Below, one piece after another: positions 11,956-21,522 of a stretch of 64,000 nucleotides of DNA; the stretch's first letter is position 1; each line of letters opens with the position of its first letter. Source of the DNA: Stramonita haemastoma (Eukaryota > Mollusca > Gastropoda > Neogastropoda > Muricidae); the NCBI GenBank assembly GCA_030674155.1, contig CM060323.1, positions 2,979,197 through 3,043,196 of the forward strand, written 5' to 3'. The notes under the pieces are model-generated. The model saw only the letters and a program-made list of their open reading frames with translations, did no database searches and was not told the origin of the DNA. The translations under genes and the position numbers were made by a program.

Positions 11956-12825
11956 ATGAAAACAACACATTATACAGTTGACAAGTCGTAGTCATTGACT
12001 AAACGTTAGGACAAAAAAAAAGTTGAAAGAAAACAAAAAAACATCAGTCTTGAAGTGGATGACAGAGAGCGCGAGAGAAAGCAACAGAATGGGTGGTGAG
12101 GGTGGTAATAACCTCTGCAGACGAACATGTAATCGAATGTCGTAGCAGACGACGTACACAATTTAGCACACGTGAGTCAGTCAATAACCGGAACTGCCGT
12201 TCCATCATTTAATCCTTCCGATCATATTTGAGCGACTGGGCCCCCAAAAAATCGGGTGTCACACTCTAAACCAGAAAACTTACCTCCGACAGGAAAGTCT
12301 GTGCAGATTTCTGAGCCCCAACATGTAGCAAGTATTCGTACACGTACAGGGCTAACCTGCAAACAGACAGTAACCCTCCATCATTTCAACATGTTTATGC
12401 ACAGATCAGCTGTCCGCCATCATTGTTAGACATTACAACGAAAACAAGCTTCACACGCCAAAATTATCGACAGTCATGAAAGGCAATCACGGCCATCATG
12501 GCCCAGTCTAAACATGCATAATTTTCCCTTCATCTCTAACAGTCAGATAACTCGTTTCTCCCAGAAAATATGAGGATACAAGCAGAAACATAACCACGGA
12601 TGGGTGGGATTAATAACCGGAACAGCCATTATGCCGCTCGTTTGAATGGGGCATCTCCGAGAAGCAGGTGGAACATGCACAACACAAAGAAATGTGTTCG
12701 CTACAGAAGAAAGCGCTCGATCTGAGGCAATCGCATACACATGCAAATGCAGTCCGATACATCACTTACTTTTCTTTTGCTTGAGCATCTGAAGGTACCG
12801 ATGATCCTTTCCCTTTCGCATACAT
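2437..12825 (-). CDS. SSBP3: SSBP2/3/4-type single-stranded DNA-binding protein (Ssdp), 5' part of gene, three exons
   Basis: Three minus-strand exons (12825-12770, 12356-12284, 2498-2437) join in phase to give the N-terminal 63 or so residues of an SSBP2/3/4 protein. The family is known as nuclear co-regulators that bind and stabilise LDB/Chip in LIM-homeodomain complexes through an N-terminal LisH/LUFS domain. The visible part holds that domain: [19 protein letters not shown], then [17 protein letters not shown], then [20 protein letters not shown]. It matches the remembered vertebrate N-terminus almost residue for residue (vertebrates have F at position 2). All donors are GTAAGT. Exon 3 ends after TG of the next codon, which in the family is Cys of CVFWDLYCAAPE; that exon is not seen in 1-2436, so the rest lies left of the window. 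Intron 2 is about 9.8 kb and carries most of the repeats. The SSBP2/3/4 paralogue number cannot be decided; invertebrates usually have one gene. Confidence 0.9.
2780..3310. repeat. 74-bp minisatellite with AGATCT in most units
   Basis: About seven diverged units carry TTTCTGRTAGAGAGTAGATC, CATTGCTTTCTAATTTTCAA and CCATTTGTTCAAAACAAGCC. AGATCT recurs near 2855, 2925, 3001, 3075, 3149 and 3279. The two central units are almost identical and the outer ones decay, the usual pattern of a tandem array growing from its middle. Confidence 0.85.
3340..4060. repeat. Diverged tandem duplication of about 400 bp
   Basis: About 3340-3690 and 3760-4060 share an ordered series of blocks: TTTTAGATCTA, GAGCATG, TCGATCT then AACTAC, CCAAGATCCATACC and GACGTC. 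The two copies differ by many substitutions and small indels. Confidence 0.65.
4362..4401. repeat. (AC)n microsatellite
   Basis: About 20 uninterrupted CA units in SSBP intron 2. Confidence 0.9.
4789..5112 (+). mobile_element. tRNA-headed SINE (A/B family), plus orientation, 3' truncated
   Basis: The head contains GGTTAGAGCGTTGTGC (box-A-like context) and AGTTCGAATCTC (box B). The shared core follows: ATGAGACTATAAACC, then GTGTGCAAACACACGCAGAA, CATCTTGC and GGAAGAGTAGGC. The tail cannot be assigned to type A or B. Confidence 0.75.
5130..5505 (-). mobile_element. SINE type B, minus orientation, diverged
   Basis: On the plus strand the reversed B tail comes first (GTTTTTGCCCACCATTAAGG), then the core (TCTTCCAAAAGGCGGACTGA, GTGCAAGACGTTCTG, CTCATCTGAAG), and the tRNA head ends the element (GACTCGAACC, then ACGCTATAACCCTAAGC). 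Confidence 0.75.
6287..6584 (+). pseudogene. DCTPP1: DCTPP1 (dCTP pyrophosphatase 1) remnant
   Basis: From 6309 the frame matches the MazG-like all-alpha NTP pyrophosphatase DCTPP1, which hydrolyses dCTP and modified dCTP to the monophosphate. Readable blocks are [40 protein letters not shown] and [12 protein letters not shown]. The family metal motif is EExxE...ExxD. Here the first half is intact (GEVGEL) but the last Asp is Asn (QEMSN), and the substrate-pocket FQW is FQL. The N-terminal TLE...HAGEF block lies in another frame (6287-6322), directly after an in-frame stop, so a shift is needed near 6320. The protein stops matching at AQK, where a SINE starts, and the frame ends in that SINE. 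No splice sites are needed, which suggests a retrocopy. It could be transcribed, but it is unlikely to encode an active enzyme. Confidence 0.75.
6585..6930 (+). mobile_element. SINE type A, plus orientation, near full length
   Basis: The head is GGGACGGGATAACCTAGTGG with CGGGTTTGATTCCCG as box B. A linker with AACATCAGTGCTGACTCCAC follows, then the core (GCATGAGACTAAAAACCGAG, CACACGCAGAACATCTTGCG, GTAAGAGTAGGCCATG). The A tail is AACTGCATACACACGGGGAC, TGGATGTAAAAAAGC and TTCCATTATCCTC, ending in AATAAATAAATG. It abuts the DCTPP1 remnant and supplies its stop codon. It serves here as the reference copy of type A. Confidence 0.9.
7240..7845 (+). mobile_element. Non-LTR retrotransposon remnant (RTE-like reverse transcriptase C-terminus)
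   Basis: The readable order, with frame breaks, is [77 protein letters not shown] and [14 protein letters not shown], then [10 protein letters not shown]. This is the C-terminal region found in many invertebrate endonuclease-reverse transcriptases. Stops after KMDL and later, together with the missing catalytic region, show it is a 5'-truncated dead copy. Its 3' end is CTAGAGCGCAACTCCATAGT followed by CTTATGAGACTGAAGGC. Confidence 0.8.
7881..8460 (+). mobile_element. SINE head/core joined to a LINE-like 3' end
   Basis: The tRNA-like head (GGATGGTTAAGACGTTCGCC, box B GGGTTCGTATCC) and the shared core (GGATGAGACTCGAAACCAGG, CACGCAGAACATCTTGCGCA, GGAAGAGTAGGCCATCG) run into the start of the B tail (CAGGTGTCGTGTTTAGACAC). 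About 210 bp of other sequence follows, then CTAGAGCGCAACTCCATAGT and CTTCCGAGACTGATG, the same 3' end as the RTE-like fragment ending near 7836. It closes with an (ACT)n tail at about 8434-8461. Confidence 0.7.
8505..8995 (+). mobile_element. Non-LTR retrotransposon remnant, second type
   Basis: Blocks read [27 protein letters not shown], then in shifted frames [23 protein letters not shown] and GSIQRARR. Their order matches the C-terminal part of the same broad RT class as 47820-48475 (KLKLL..ALV.SI.LYA.E.WT, DH.T.EEV, VK.RK.KW.GH). It is heavily decayed. Confidence 0.65.
9327..9497. repeat. G/T-only tract ending in a poly-G run
   Basis: About 170 bp consist almost entirely of G and T (GTT, GGGG and TTTT blocks), with a run of about 20 G at the end. 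It touches the reversed end of a SINE type B tail at 9498. It can form G-quadruplexes in principle. Confidence 0.8.
9498..9660 (-). mobile_element. SINE type B 3' tail, minus orientation
   Basis: The plus strand reads TTCCTTGGCTAGAGCTCC, GGTTCACCAAAGGTGAGG, then after a small AT insertion GACTGTTTTTGCCCATCAGT and ACCAGTGTGCATGC. These are the B tail blocks in reverse. The core and head are absent. Confidence 0.8.
10839..11060 (+). mobile_element. SINE type A whose 5' half is replaced by a (CA)n array
   Basis: A CA array (10839-10897) runs straight into the core at AGAACATCTTGCACACATG, continues through AGAAGAGTAGGCTATTGTGTG and ends with the A tail (TGCATACACACAGGGACAGG, then TAAATAAAAGAATG). 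The array sits exactly where intact copies carry GTGTGCAAACACACGCAGAA. Confidence 0.75.
11455..11955. repeat. Complex CA-rich block with a SINE A tail inside
   Basis: Several CA arrays with CACG and CACT variants surround a type A tail at about 11538-11630 (TACAAAACTGCATACACACG, then ATCCTCGATATAAAG and AATAAATAAAT). Long Cys-Val or Thr-His ORFs across it are artefacts of the repeat. Confidence 0.85.
12284..12356 (-). CDS. SSBP3: SSBP coding exon 2 (LisH core)
   Basis: The exon is 73 nt: one base completes Lys, followed by 24 codons that begin [17 protein letters not shown] and end FLSE. It is flanked by a TTTGCAG acceptor and a GTAAGT donor. This is the LisH helix pair that mediates dimerisation and LDB contact in the family. 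Confidence 0.93.
12357..12769. other. SSBP intron 1
   Basis: About 410 bp of unique-looking sequence between coding exons 1 and 2. It lacks microsatellites and recognisable transposons, which sets it apart from its surroundings. I see nothing else in it. Confidence 0.8.
12770..12825 (-). CDS. SSBP3: SSBP coding exon 1 (start codon)
   Basis: ATG is the complement of CAT at 12823-12825. Eighteen codons plus two bases read [18 protein letters not shown], and the split codon AA|G gives K. The donor GTAAGT lies at 12769-12764. This is the usual short first coding exon of the family, and the start matches the conserved N-terminus. Confidence 0.9.
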
Positions 12826-12990
12826 GCTGAATCTACTGTCACTCCACCTGTCAAGCCATCAAGGACGACACTGACCCCGTTGCCTTGCCAACATTAAGTA
12901 GACCTGTAAAACAGAACACTGTCATTGGTCAGTTAAATTTAGCTCGCGTGGAGTGCCTCGAAAGCCTTCAGCCGGCTTGTAGTGTGTAAT
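12826..12990 (-). promoter_or_regulatory. SSBP 5' untranslated region with a possible 3' splice site
   Basis: Upstream of the start codon, the minus strand has a good acceptor-like stretch ending TTTTACAG at about 12904, with TTTAACTGAC before it as a plausible branchpoint. The start-codon exon may therefore begin near 12903 and be spliced to a non-coding first exon further right. No TATA box or clear CpG island is visible. This is inference only. Confidence 0.25.
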
Positions 12991-13348
12991 GACGACAAAG
13001 AAGTGCTGGCTAGCTGCCAGTTGTTCTTTCTATCAGATCAGACTGGAGGAGTTACGACTTGTTTCAGTTCCTCTTCTTTTCCAAATATCATCAGAAACTA
13101 TTTCACAAAATGAAGGGGGTTTCCCTTGCTTTTTTGTCAGTTTTTATGGGCCAGAAACTTGCCTTAAAAAAAAGTAAACTGATGAAATACAATATTAGAA
13201 AGACGTATGATCGATTATAAGTATCTAATCTATTATTTTCATTTTTGCTAATACTTAATCTATTATTTTCATTTTTTTCTGCCCTTACTTGCTTGTCAAA
13301 AATGACTGATTAATCAATCAATCATATATATTAATTTCTTGCTGTTTT

Positions 13349-13349
<1 letters not shown>

Positions 13350-13434
<85 letters not shown>
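13350..13434. repeat. (CA)n microsatellite
   Basis: About 42 uninterrupted CA units, followed directly by G/T-rich sequence. Confidence 0.95.
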
Positions 13435-13436
<2 letters not shown>

Positions 13437-13477
13437 TATACCGTTTGTATCTGGATTTGTGTATCGTTGTTTATTTT

Positions 13478-13895
13478 GTTTGTATTGGGGGGGGGGGGGG
13501 GGGGGGGTAGATGTTGTTTTTGGCTTCTTGCTGCTGTTGTTGGGTGTTTTGTTGGGGGGGGGGGGTTGTTTGTTTGGTTGGTTTCTTTTTTGTTTTGTTT
13601 GTTCGGGTTTGTTGTTTGTTGTTGTTTTTGGTTTTTGTTGTTTTTGGTTTTTGTTGTTTTTGGTTTTTGTTGTTGTTTGTTTGTTTGTTGTTGTTGTTTT
13701 TTGTTGTTGTTTTTTTGTTTGTTGTTGTTGTTTTGGGGGGGCTAGTGGTCTTTTTGTTTAGGTTGTTTTTTTTGTTTTTTGTGTGGTTTTTTTTTGGGGG
13801 GGTTGTTGGGTTGTTGTTGTTGTTTTAAGGGGTTGGGTTTTTTTTCTTTGGGCTTCTTTTTTTTTTTTTTTTTTGGGGGGGGGGGGGGGGGGGAT
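13478..13895. repeat. G/T-only tract of about 420 bp
   Basis: The plus strand is almost free of A and C across the stretch: GTT and TTTG repeats broken by runs of 9 to 20 G. It is the longest keto-biased tract in the window. ORFs rich in Cys, Phe, Val and Gly across it are spurious. Confidence 0.85.
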
Positions 13896-14137
13896 CACTC
13901 ACCATGTAATTTTTTGCTCATGTCAAATTCACTAACTGAAATTCATTTACATATCTTCATTGGATGACTGTTTTTAATTCGGATTTGTTAGAACTGCATT
14001 TTCCTTGTTGTTTATCCTAAGTCAGTAGATTAAAAACGTATAGGTTGTTTCTTTTTATTCACATGTAGGCCCTATAGATCTCCTGAAATTCCTCCTTCCA
14101 TACATTACCAACTACACCCTCCCCCCTCCCTCCCTCC

Positions 14138-14140
<3 letters not shown>

Positions 14141-14232
<92 letters not shown>

Positions 14233-14266
14233 CACAATTTGAGAAAAGACGTTAAAGGAATTTGAA

Positions 14267-14325
<59 letters not shown>

Positions 14326-14370
14326 ACGCACGCACGCACGCACGCACGCACCACGCACGCACACGCACAC
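14141..14370. repeat. (TC)n array followed by (CA)n and (CACG)n
   Basis: A pure TC array of about 44 units (14141-14228), then unique sequence, then CA at about 14272-14322 grading into CACG units up to 14370. Confidence 0.9.
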
Positions 14371-14779
14371 ATACACACCAGCAAGCGACTCACACTCACA
14401 CAATGCCTGTCAGGTTGAAACAGGTGACCCCCAGTAAGAGAAAATATTCTTAATAAAAATAAATAAGTAAATGGAAATTTAACAAAATGATATGAAATTT
14501 TTTTTTAAAATCAACCAAAGCAAAACCACAAAGATAAGATGTCTTTTTAAAAATAAACAAACACAAAATTGAGAAGTCAGAATTGTCTCATTGAGAAGTT
14601 GGTACCTGCACTTGTTTTTCCCACTACTTTTCCCCAATAACACAAAATTGTGTTGTGAAATAAGCACACATAATCTATCATAAAATAAACAAGAATAAGA
14701 GGCATGGTTTGAATATTGAAATAAATTATTATAAGAAATGAAGTAGCTGTATTTGTCTCTATCACCCCCTGTGGACAGG

Positions 14780-14980
14780 CATTGAATCCATTATTACATA
14801 ACAGCAACAGCAACAACAACAAAATAAATAAATAAATAACAGCAACAGCACTGAGCAAAGGAGGACTCCCTTCTATCAAGGTGTAAAATAATCAGCATTG
14901 AATCCATTATTACATAACAGCAACAGCAACAAACTAAAAATAAATAAATAAACAGCAACAGACTGAGCAACGGAGACTAT
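14780..14980. repeat. Tandem duplication of about 115 bp
   Basis: CATTGAATCCATTATTACAT, ACAGCAACAGCAACAA and an AATAAATAAATA block, ending CACTGAGCAA or GACTGAGCAA, occur at about 14779-14860 and again at about 14895-14975. Confidence 0.75.
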
Positions 14981-14994
14981 CAGTGCTGTTATCA

Positions 14995-15495
14995 GAATTG
15001 AAGATAACTGATCAGTGTACAGATTGAAGATACTGATCAGTGTATCAGAATTGAAGACGTACTGATCAGTGTATCAGTATTGAAGATACTGATCAGTATC
15101 AGTATTGAAGACGTACTGATCAGTGTATCAGTATTGAAGACGTACTGATCAGTGTATCAGATTGAAGACGTACTGATCAGTGTATGTATCAGAATTGAAG
15201 ACGTACTGATCAGTGTATGTATCAGAATTGAAGACGTACTGATCAGTGTACTGTATCAGAATTGAAGACGTACTGATCAGTGTACTGTATCAGAATTGAA
15301 GATGATACTGATCAGTGTACTGTATCAGAATTGAAGATGAACTGATCAGTGTACTGTATCAGTATTGAAGATGAACTGATCAGTGTACTGTATCAGAATT
15401 GAAGATGAACCGTTTCTGATCAGTGAATATCATGTATCAGATTGAAGACTACTGATCAGTGCGTACAGATTGAAGACTAATGATCAGGGTACAAT
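14995..15495. repeat. 28-35 bp minisatellite with a palindromic ACTGATCAGT core
   Basis: About 16 units contain ACTGATCAGT followed by GTATCAGAATTGAAGA. Units differ by short insertions (GTAT, ACGT, CT), and the edges decay. The 10-bp core is a perfect palindrome in most units. Confidence 0.9.
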
Positions 15496-15584
15496 AACCA
15501 TTGAGGTGTCAATATCAGGTCAGTGTAGGCTTGATATTCAAATCTGTTAGAGCCTGGTCAAAGTGTACTGTGTCAGAATTGATA

Positions 15585-16036
<452 letters not shown>

Positions 16037-16435
16037 GTGTATGCCCCGCTATGTGCGCACGCTGCCGGAGCTGGCACGACTGACGCTCTCAAGCTTGCAG
16101 CAGTGGGAGTTGCAATCCGGCATATGCCCCAGCATCCTGAACCAAACTGTTATAGGTTATTCCCAATCGATTGTGAACAATGATGACAGGCAGACAGGCT
16201 TCACTGTACAGTCAGGCGCTAGGCCTACAGGCTTGCTTGGCTTCTTGTGGCAGAAAACTGCAACAAAGATCATCCGTTACTAACTGATTTTTTTCCCATC
16301 TGTTTAACTTCCAAATTTCATCACTGGTGGGGGAGAGATGCTTTCGTTTCTGACACACGATGTACGACCGTTTACAGTTTTCCACCATTGACTTTCTTTT
16401 GTTTTTTTGTTTTGTTTTGTTTTTGTTGTTGTTGT

Positions 16436-16545
16436 TGTTGTTTTGCTCCTATGCTCCAGGGCTTATTACCAACGGTGAGACTTCACGTATGCGACTGTTT
16501 ACCCCCCATAAAGGTAGCCGCATTCCAATTTCGGGGACGCGTTGG
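16436..16545 (-). mobile_element. SINE type B tail, minus orientation
   Basis: GCTCCAGGGCTTATTACCAA, CGGTGAGACTTCACGTATGC, then ATAAAGGTAGCCGCATTCCA and TTTCGGGGACG. A T/G tract (about 16385-16445) precedes it, as expected for the reversed A/C tail of the element. Confidence 0.75.
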
Positions 16546-16734
16546 TCACTGCACCGAGTTTTCAGGCAATGTGTAGGGGGCAAATGATGGCCCAGCTTAG
16601 CCTCTCCTTTCCAACCTCCCCGGGTACCAGGGTGTCTGTCCATGTCACCAGTCATGGCTGGCACTACTCATCTACCAAAACTGAATTGGTTGGGGGGGGG
16701 GGGGGGGGGGTTGGTTAGGATTAATTATTTATAA

Positions 16735-17222
16735 TTCCTTGGCTAGAGGTCCAAGGTTCACCAGTGGTGAGATTTTGCGTTTGCAACAATTGCCTACCAT
16801 TAAGGTAGCCATATTCAAACTTCGGGGATGTTGTTTCAAGCACACTAGCACAAACTTAACATGAAAGTAACTATTCAGGCTAGGCAAACTTATGAACAAG
16901 TACCCACCTCGTCGAGTGGCTTTTGTATGCGGTTATTTGTACAGTTTTATAAATCTTATCTTCTGTTCCTACCCGCACGTAATGGCCTATTCTTTCAAAA
17001 GGTGGAACAGGATTTTCACGAGTGCACAAGATGTTCTTGTGCGTTCGCACACGCGACTTTGGTTGATAGTCTCACTGGAGAACTTTCAGAGGGGGACATT
17101 TTAAAAAAATAAAAAAACTCTTTAGGGAGAAAATCCCCTCAAATAAGGTGTCTTGATGGTGGCTCGAACATGGGACTTCAGATCAGAAGCTCAACGCTAT
17201 AACCACTATACCCTCCTCCTAT
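16735..17222 (-). mobile_element. SINE type B, minus orientation, full length
   Basis: Tail: TTCCTTGGCTAGAGGTCCAA, CACCAGTGGTGAGATTTTGC, AAGGTAGCCATATTCAAACT. Core: TTCTTTCAAAAGGTGGAACA, GTGCACAAGATGTTCTTGTG, TTGATAGTCTCACT. Head: GGTGGCTCGAACATGGGACT and CTATAACCACTATACCC. A G run lies before the tail at 16691-16710. Confidence 0.85.
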
Positions 17223-17324
17223 GGAATGGGGGTTTTACTGGAATACGAGTACAATTACAAGGTTGTTCCTGGGTGAATTCACGCTGGGGGCTCGCTTTAG
17301 AAGACTTGTCCGAGGTGTCCTTAA

Positions 17325-17335
17325 GTGTGTGTGTG

Positions 17336-17373
<38 letters not shown>

Positions 17374-17435
17374 TGGTGCGTGCGTGCGTCGTGCGTGGTG
17401 CGTGTGTGTGTGTGTGTGTTGTGTGTGTGTGTGTC
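17325..17435. repeat. (GT)n with GCGT variants
   Basis: GT array interrupted by a TGGTGGTGCGTGCGTGCGTC segment near 17370. Confidence 0.9.
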
Positions 17436-17697
17436 CTTAAGATGTTTTCTTGTTGTTAGAATTGAATGGATCCAGACGTTCAGTTGCCCAAACCTGGTCC
17501 CAAACACCTCCATGGGTCCAAAGGAAACAGCAAATCATTCTGGAACTGCTGTCATGTCGCTTTATCTGAACACAAATGAAAACAACCCAAAATAACAAAG
17601 TTTAAAAATGTTCATTAATCAGATAAAGCTAGAGCTTAAAAATTAATGGGCTTTCTTTAGGACCAGGCTATAGCACAGTTGGACGTCTTGAGCCAAT

Positions 17698-17830
17698 TTA
17701 GTGGGAACAGATGACATTTACAAAACTGCATACACACAGGGACTGGATGTAAAAAAAAAAAAAAAGCACAAGAGTGCTTTTCCCATTATCCTGATACAAA
17801 AGAATGCAATTAAAAAAAATAAAAAAAAAA
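17698..17830 (+). mobile_element. SINE type A 3' tail, plus orientation
   Basis: GTGGGAACAGATGACATTTA, AAACTGCATACACACAGGGA, CTGGATGTAAAAAA, then AGAGTGCTTTTCCCATTATC. Confidence 0.85.
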
Positions 17831-17937
17831 TTAGTTAAAAGAAAACCACTTAACCACACCACCTTTCTCCAATGGACTGGAGGGTGAGTGGAGTCCAATT
17901 TTTTTTTTTTTTTTTTTTTTTTTGGGGGGGGGGGGGG

Positions 17938-18060
17938 TGTCATTCCTCAGCTAAAGTTTTGAGATTTCCCAATGGTGAGATTTAACGTATGCAACTGTGT
18001 GCCTACTGTGAAGGTAGATGCATTCCGACTTCGGGGATGAACCTATCATGGTGTAATATA
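17938..18060 (-). mobile_element. SINE type B 3' tail, minus orientation
   Basis: ATTCCTCAGCTAAAGTTTTG, CCAATGGTGAGATTTAACGT, GAAGGTAGATGCATTCCGAC and TTCGGGGATG, preceded by a T run and a G run. Confidence 0.8.
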
Positions 18061-18189
18061 TGCTGATTCTGACGAGAAAGTCCATGTCCAGTGTAACTGG
18101 TGATATTCCTGCATAGCCATCGGCAATAAGCGGGGATTTTCAGCTTCAATACACGTCAAAGTCTTATCATCTATGCAATACAGCCTTAA

Positions 18190-18217
18190 CCCCCCCCCCC
18201 CCCCCCCTTCCTTCAGT

Positions 18218-18257
<40 letters not shown>

Positions 18258-18325
18258 CACACACACAACACACACACACACAAACGAAACTGAAGTGCAC
18301 AAACTATAACATCGTTCTCTTGTCC

Positions 18326-18418
<93 letters not shown>

Positions 18419-18658
18419 CGTGCGTGTGTGCTTGCGTACGTGTGTGTGTGTGGCGTGTGTGCTTGCGTACGCGTGTGTGTGTGTGCGCGCGCGTGCACGC
18501 GCTCGCGGACGTGTAGTTGTGCAAGTGTGTGTTTTCGGGCTGTGTTTTCCAGTGACTTACAGATCCGTGATACGCCCCCAGCCACCCCCCCCCCCCCCCC
18601 AAAAAAAAAACAAAAAAACAACAACATATCCTCCCCTCCCGTAAACACCACACGAAAC

Positions 18659-18690
<32 letters not shown>

Positions 18691-18715
18691 ACACACACAC
18701 ACACAACACACACTT
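18190..18715. repeat. C run, CA array, CG/(GT)n block and second CA array
   Basis: A run of about 18 C near 18190, CA at 18223-18280, an alternating CG block at 18325-18340 passing straight into a GT array to about 18412, GCGT and CGCG variants to about 18500, a C run near 18586 and CA at 18660-18712. Alternating purine-pyrimidine sequence of this type can adopt Z-DNA. Confidence 0.85.
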
Positions 18716-18847
18716 CCTCTTCAGATGGAACACCCCGCCCACTTACGTCATTCTCATGCCATGTGCGCGTGCGTACCACAACAACACACACACACACAAC
18801 ATAGCCTACATGCACATGGGCACTCACGAACACACTCTCGAAGAGAA

Positions 18848-18863
18848 TTCTCTCTCTCTCTCT

Positions 18864-18900
<37 letters not shown>

Positions 18901-18902
18901 CC
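18848..18902. repeat. (CT)n microsatellite
   Basis: CT units with TCCTCT breaks. Confidence 0.9.
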
Positions 18903-19028
18903 TGAAAAAAAAAAAGATTACGTAACTGGTGTTGAAGACAGGCATTTTTAAATATTCTCGGTCAGAACTTTGCTCTATACTCATCGCAGTAGTTCGCTTC
19001 TATCTTTTCCAGCGAAAATTTTCATCGA

Positions 19029-19029
<1 letters not shown>

Positions 19030-19061
<32 letters not shown>

Positions 19062-19105
19062 GCAGTTCTGACAATTTTTGTTTTTTTTTTACGAAAGTAT
19101 TGGGG
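19030..19105. repeat. (CA)n then T and G runs
   Basis: CA at 19030-19060; a run of about 17 G near 19101 within purine-rich sequence. Confidence 0.8.
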
Positions 19106-19798
19106 GGGGGGGGGGGGGAGAGGGAACAGGGGGAGGGAGTACAAAAAGGGGGATGGGGGCTTTTGTTCTTCGATATGTTAACACGACATCGCAGAGGACC
19201 CAGTGCGTTTTACAGACTACACGGGCTGTGTAGAGAAGGCTGACCTATTTCACCCAGGGAGTGCCGCGAGGGCGTGTATTCCTGGACTGGTCGAAGCGAA
19301 ACAACGAGTCGGAATCTTTCATCTACACACATGGATTAAAGCAAATTTATAACAAAATTTTTCAGATATATCAGTTACTTTATTATTATTTATGACTAAA
19401 ATGGAAAAAGAACACAGTAAAATATTTTGTAAAAGCGAAAAAAGCCAAGAAAAAGCAGTTGAGTTAGGGCTACAGCCCCTTGGAATAATGGACTACTCCA
19501 CTTGGGTGTACTGTGTTCTTTTGACTGACTGATGGTGTTGCATGTGCTGTCTGCTTTCTGGCCTTGTAATGGCGGCAACTTCGATTTACATACCTCGCCC
19601 ATCGCGATCAGAATTTTTGCAGGGAATAACGCGCAATCAGACAGGGTTTGGAGGGTTGTATCGCTTGTATTTTTCAAAGCAGTGTATAAAGCAGGGTCGA
19701 AAATAATGCATATGAGCAGATCATTCATGCGCATACACCACACACACACACACGAAACATACACATATACATACACGCGGGAATTGACACACAAGTTG

Positions 19799-19834
<36 letters not shown>

Positions 19835-19944
19835 ACACTCTCTGGAAACGGGTCAAGAAGTAATGTTTCAGTTCAGCAAAACTGCATACTGTGTGACCCC
19901 AGTTCAAACTACACCCCGAAACCAGAGCGCCCCCATATTTTCAT

Positions 19945-20105
19945 ATCCCCCCCACCCACCCCCCGCCCCCCAAAAAAAACAACACACACAAAAAACACAA
20001 TCCAAACAACCAACAACAAAAACAGAAGAACAACAACAACAAACAAAACAGCTAATAAAACAAAAAAACAAAAAAACACCCCCAAACAAGCAAAAAAACA
20101 GCCAG
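19945..20105. repeat. A/C-only tract
   Basis: About 160 bp of A and C with very few G or T (CCACCC, AACAAC and CAAAAA blocks). It is the same class as the tracts at 1081-1290 and 23190-23400. Confidence 0.75.
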
Positions 20106-20245
20106 AAGAGTTTTATTCTTTTTTGTTTTGTTTTGACTGTATTCAATATCTTAATAGAAAAGAGACTTAATTTATCTGATATTTCTCTTATCATACATGT
20201 GATAACAATTTGGTTTATTATCAGAAAAATGCGTGCACGTTTCCA

Positions 20246-20250
<5 letters not shown>

Positions 20251-20325
<75 letters not shown>

Positions 20326-20558
20326 ATTCTTTTTATATCGAGGATAATGGAATAAGCAATCACAATGCTTGTTTTACATGCAGTCCCGTGTGTATGCAGT
20401 TTTGTAAATACCTGTTCCCACCGGTACACGATGGCCCACTCTGACGAGAAGCGGAACAGGATTTAACGTGTGCCCAAGATGTTCTGCGTGCGTTCGCACA
20501 CGGGGCCTCGGTTTAGAGTCTCATCTGAAAGACATAACTCTGTATATGTGTGTGTGTG

Positions 20559-20597
<39 letters not shown>

Positions 20598-20650
20598 CGT
20601 GCGTGCGTGTGTGTGTGTGTGTGTGCGCACGCCGCACGCGCGTGTGCTGT
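20251..20650 (-). mobile_element. SINE type A, minus orientation, between two (GT)n arrays
   Basis: The element spans about 20325-20545: TTTTATATCGAGGATAATGG, GTCCCGTGTGTATGCAGTTT, then TGTTCCCACCGGTACACGAT, GAGAAGCGGAACAGGATTTA, AAGATGTTCTGCGTGCGTTC and CTCGGTTTAGAGTCTCATCT. GT arrays flank it at 20251-20322 and from about 20551; the second replaces the tRNA head. Confidence 0.8.
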
Positions 20651-20804
20651 GTGTAAATATGTGGATGCGTGGACATTCTGGTGCGCACACAAGTGTTTGT
20701 GATTTTACTTGGGCGAGTTCAGGACTGGCTGAGGTCATACAGATTAATTTGTGGGTGCTTTTTATATTTGTGATGGGTGTGTGTCAGATGCCAGATACTG
20801 TGTG

Positions 20805-20810
20805 TGCGTC

Positions 20811-20841
<31 letters not shown>

Positions 20842-20842
20842 T

Positions 20843-20924
<82 letters not shown>

Positions 20925-20925
20925 G
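20805..20925. repeat. (GCGT)n/(GT)n
   Basis: GCGT tetramers at about 20806-20845 change into GT up to 20922. Confidence 0.9.
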
Positions 20926-20959
20926 TGACATTATGTTTATGTTTTATGTATGGCTTGTA

Positions 20960-21010
20960 ACTGTTTGAATTTCTTTGTCTCTGAGATAATGAATTGAATT
21001 GAATATGACG
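20960..21010 (+). mobile_element. LINE 3' end with GAATT tail
   Basis: TTTGTCTCTGAGATAATGAA is followed by TTGAATTGAA repeats. It resembles the 3' ends of invertebrate non-LTR elements that finish in short tandem repeats. Only the end is present. Confidence 0.4.
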
Positions 21011-21309
21011 AACATAGGCTTAGACATACCTCTCAAATCTTTCCAGACCAAAAACATTATGACCAACATTTCTTTTCTATTTGAGCGAAGTGTTTTCTTG
21101 TGTGTGTAAGTGTTGGAGATGGATATTGAACTGGTTGTCTGTCCATCTTGCATGAGGCATACACCCAAACCATCATCTATTAATTTAAAGCATCACACTG
21201 AAGTGTGGTTTCCAACTCTTCTGTTGGATCAAAGTACAGTGCTAGAAGTTATGTTAGCATTTTCTTCGTCACTCTATCTAAGCATTTGAATGTGCATCTA
21301 GGTCCCATC

Positions 21310-21343
21310 TGAAGTGCGTTTTTGTGTGGGGGGTGTGTGTGTT

Positions 21344-21399
<56 letters not shown>

Positions 21400-21428
21400 C
21401 AATCAATCAATCAAATTTTTATTTCTAG

Positions 21429-21522
<94 letters not shown>

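Larger units (their letters stand above)
2499..12283. other. SSBP intron 2 (9.8 kb)
   Basis: The interval lies between the donor of exon 2 and the acceptor of exon 3 on the minus strand. It hosts the 74-bp minisatellite, a segmental duplication, SINEs, LINE remnants and the DCTPP1 pseudogene listed separately. The stretches 5515-6240, 9080-9320, 9670-10830, 11060-11455 and 11960-12283 hold no feature I can name; they are ordinary AT-rich intron. Confidence 0.85.

Noticed and set aside
11451..11957. Centromeric or telomeric satellite
   Set aside because: It is made of CA microsatellite variants, with no TTAGGG-type repeat or long satellite monomer.
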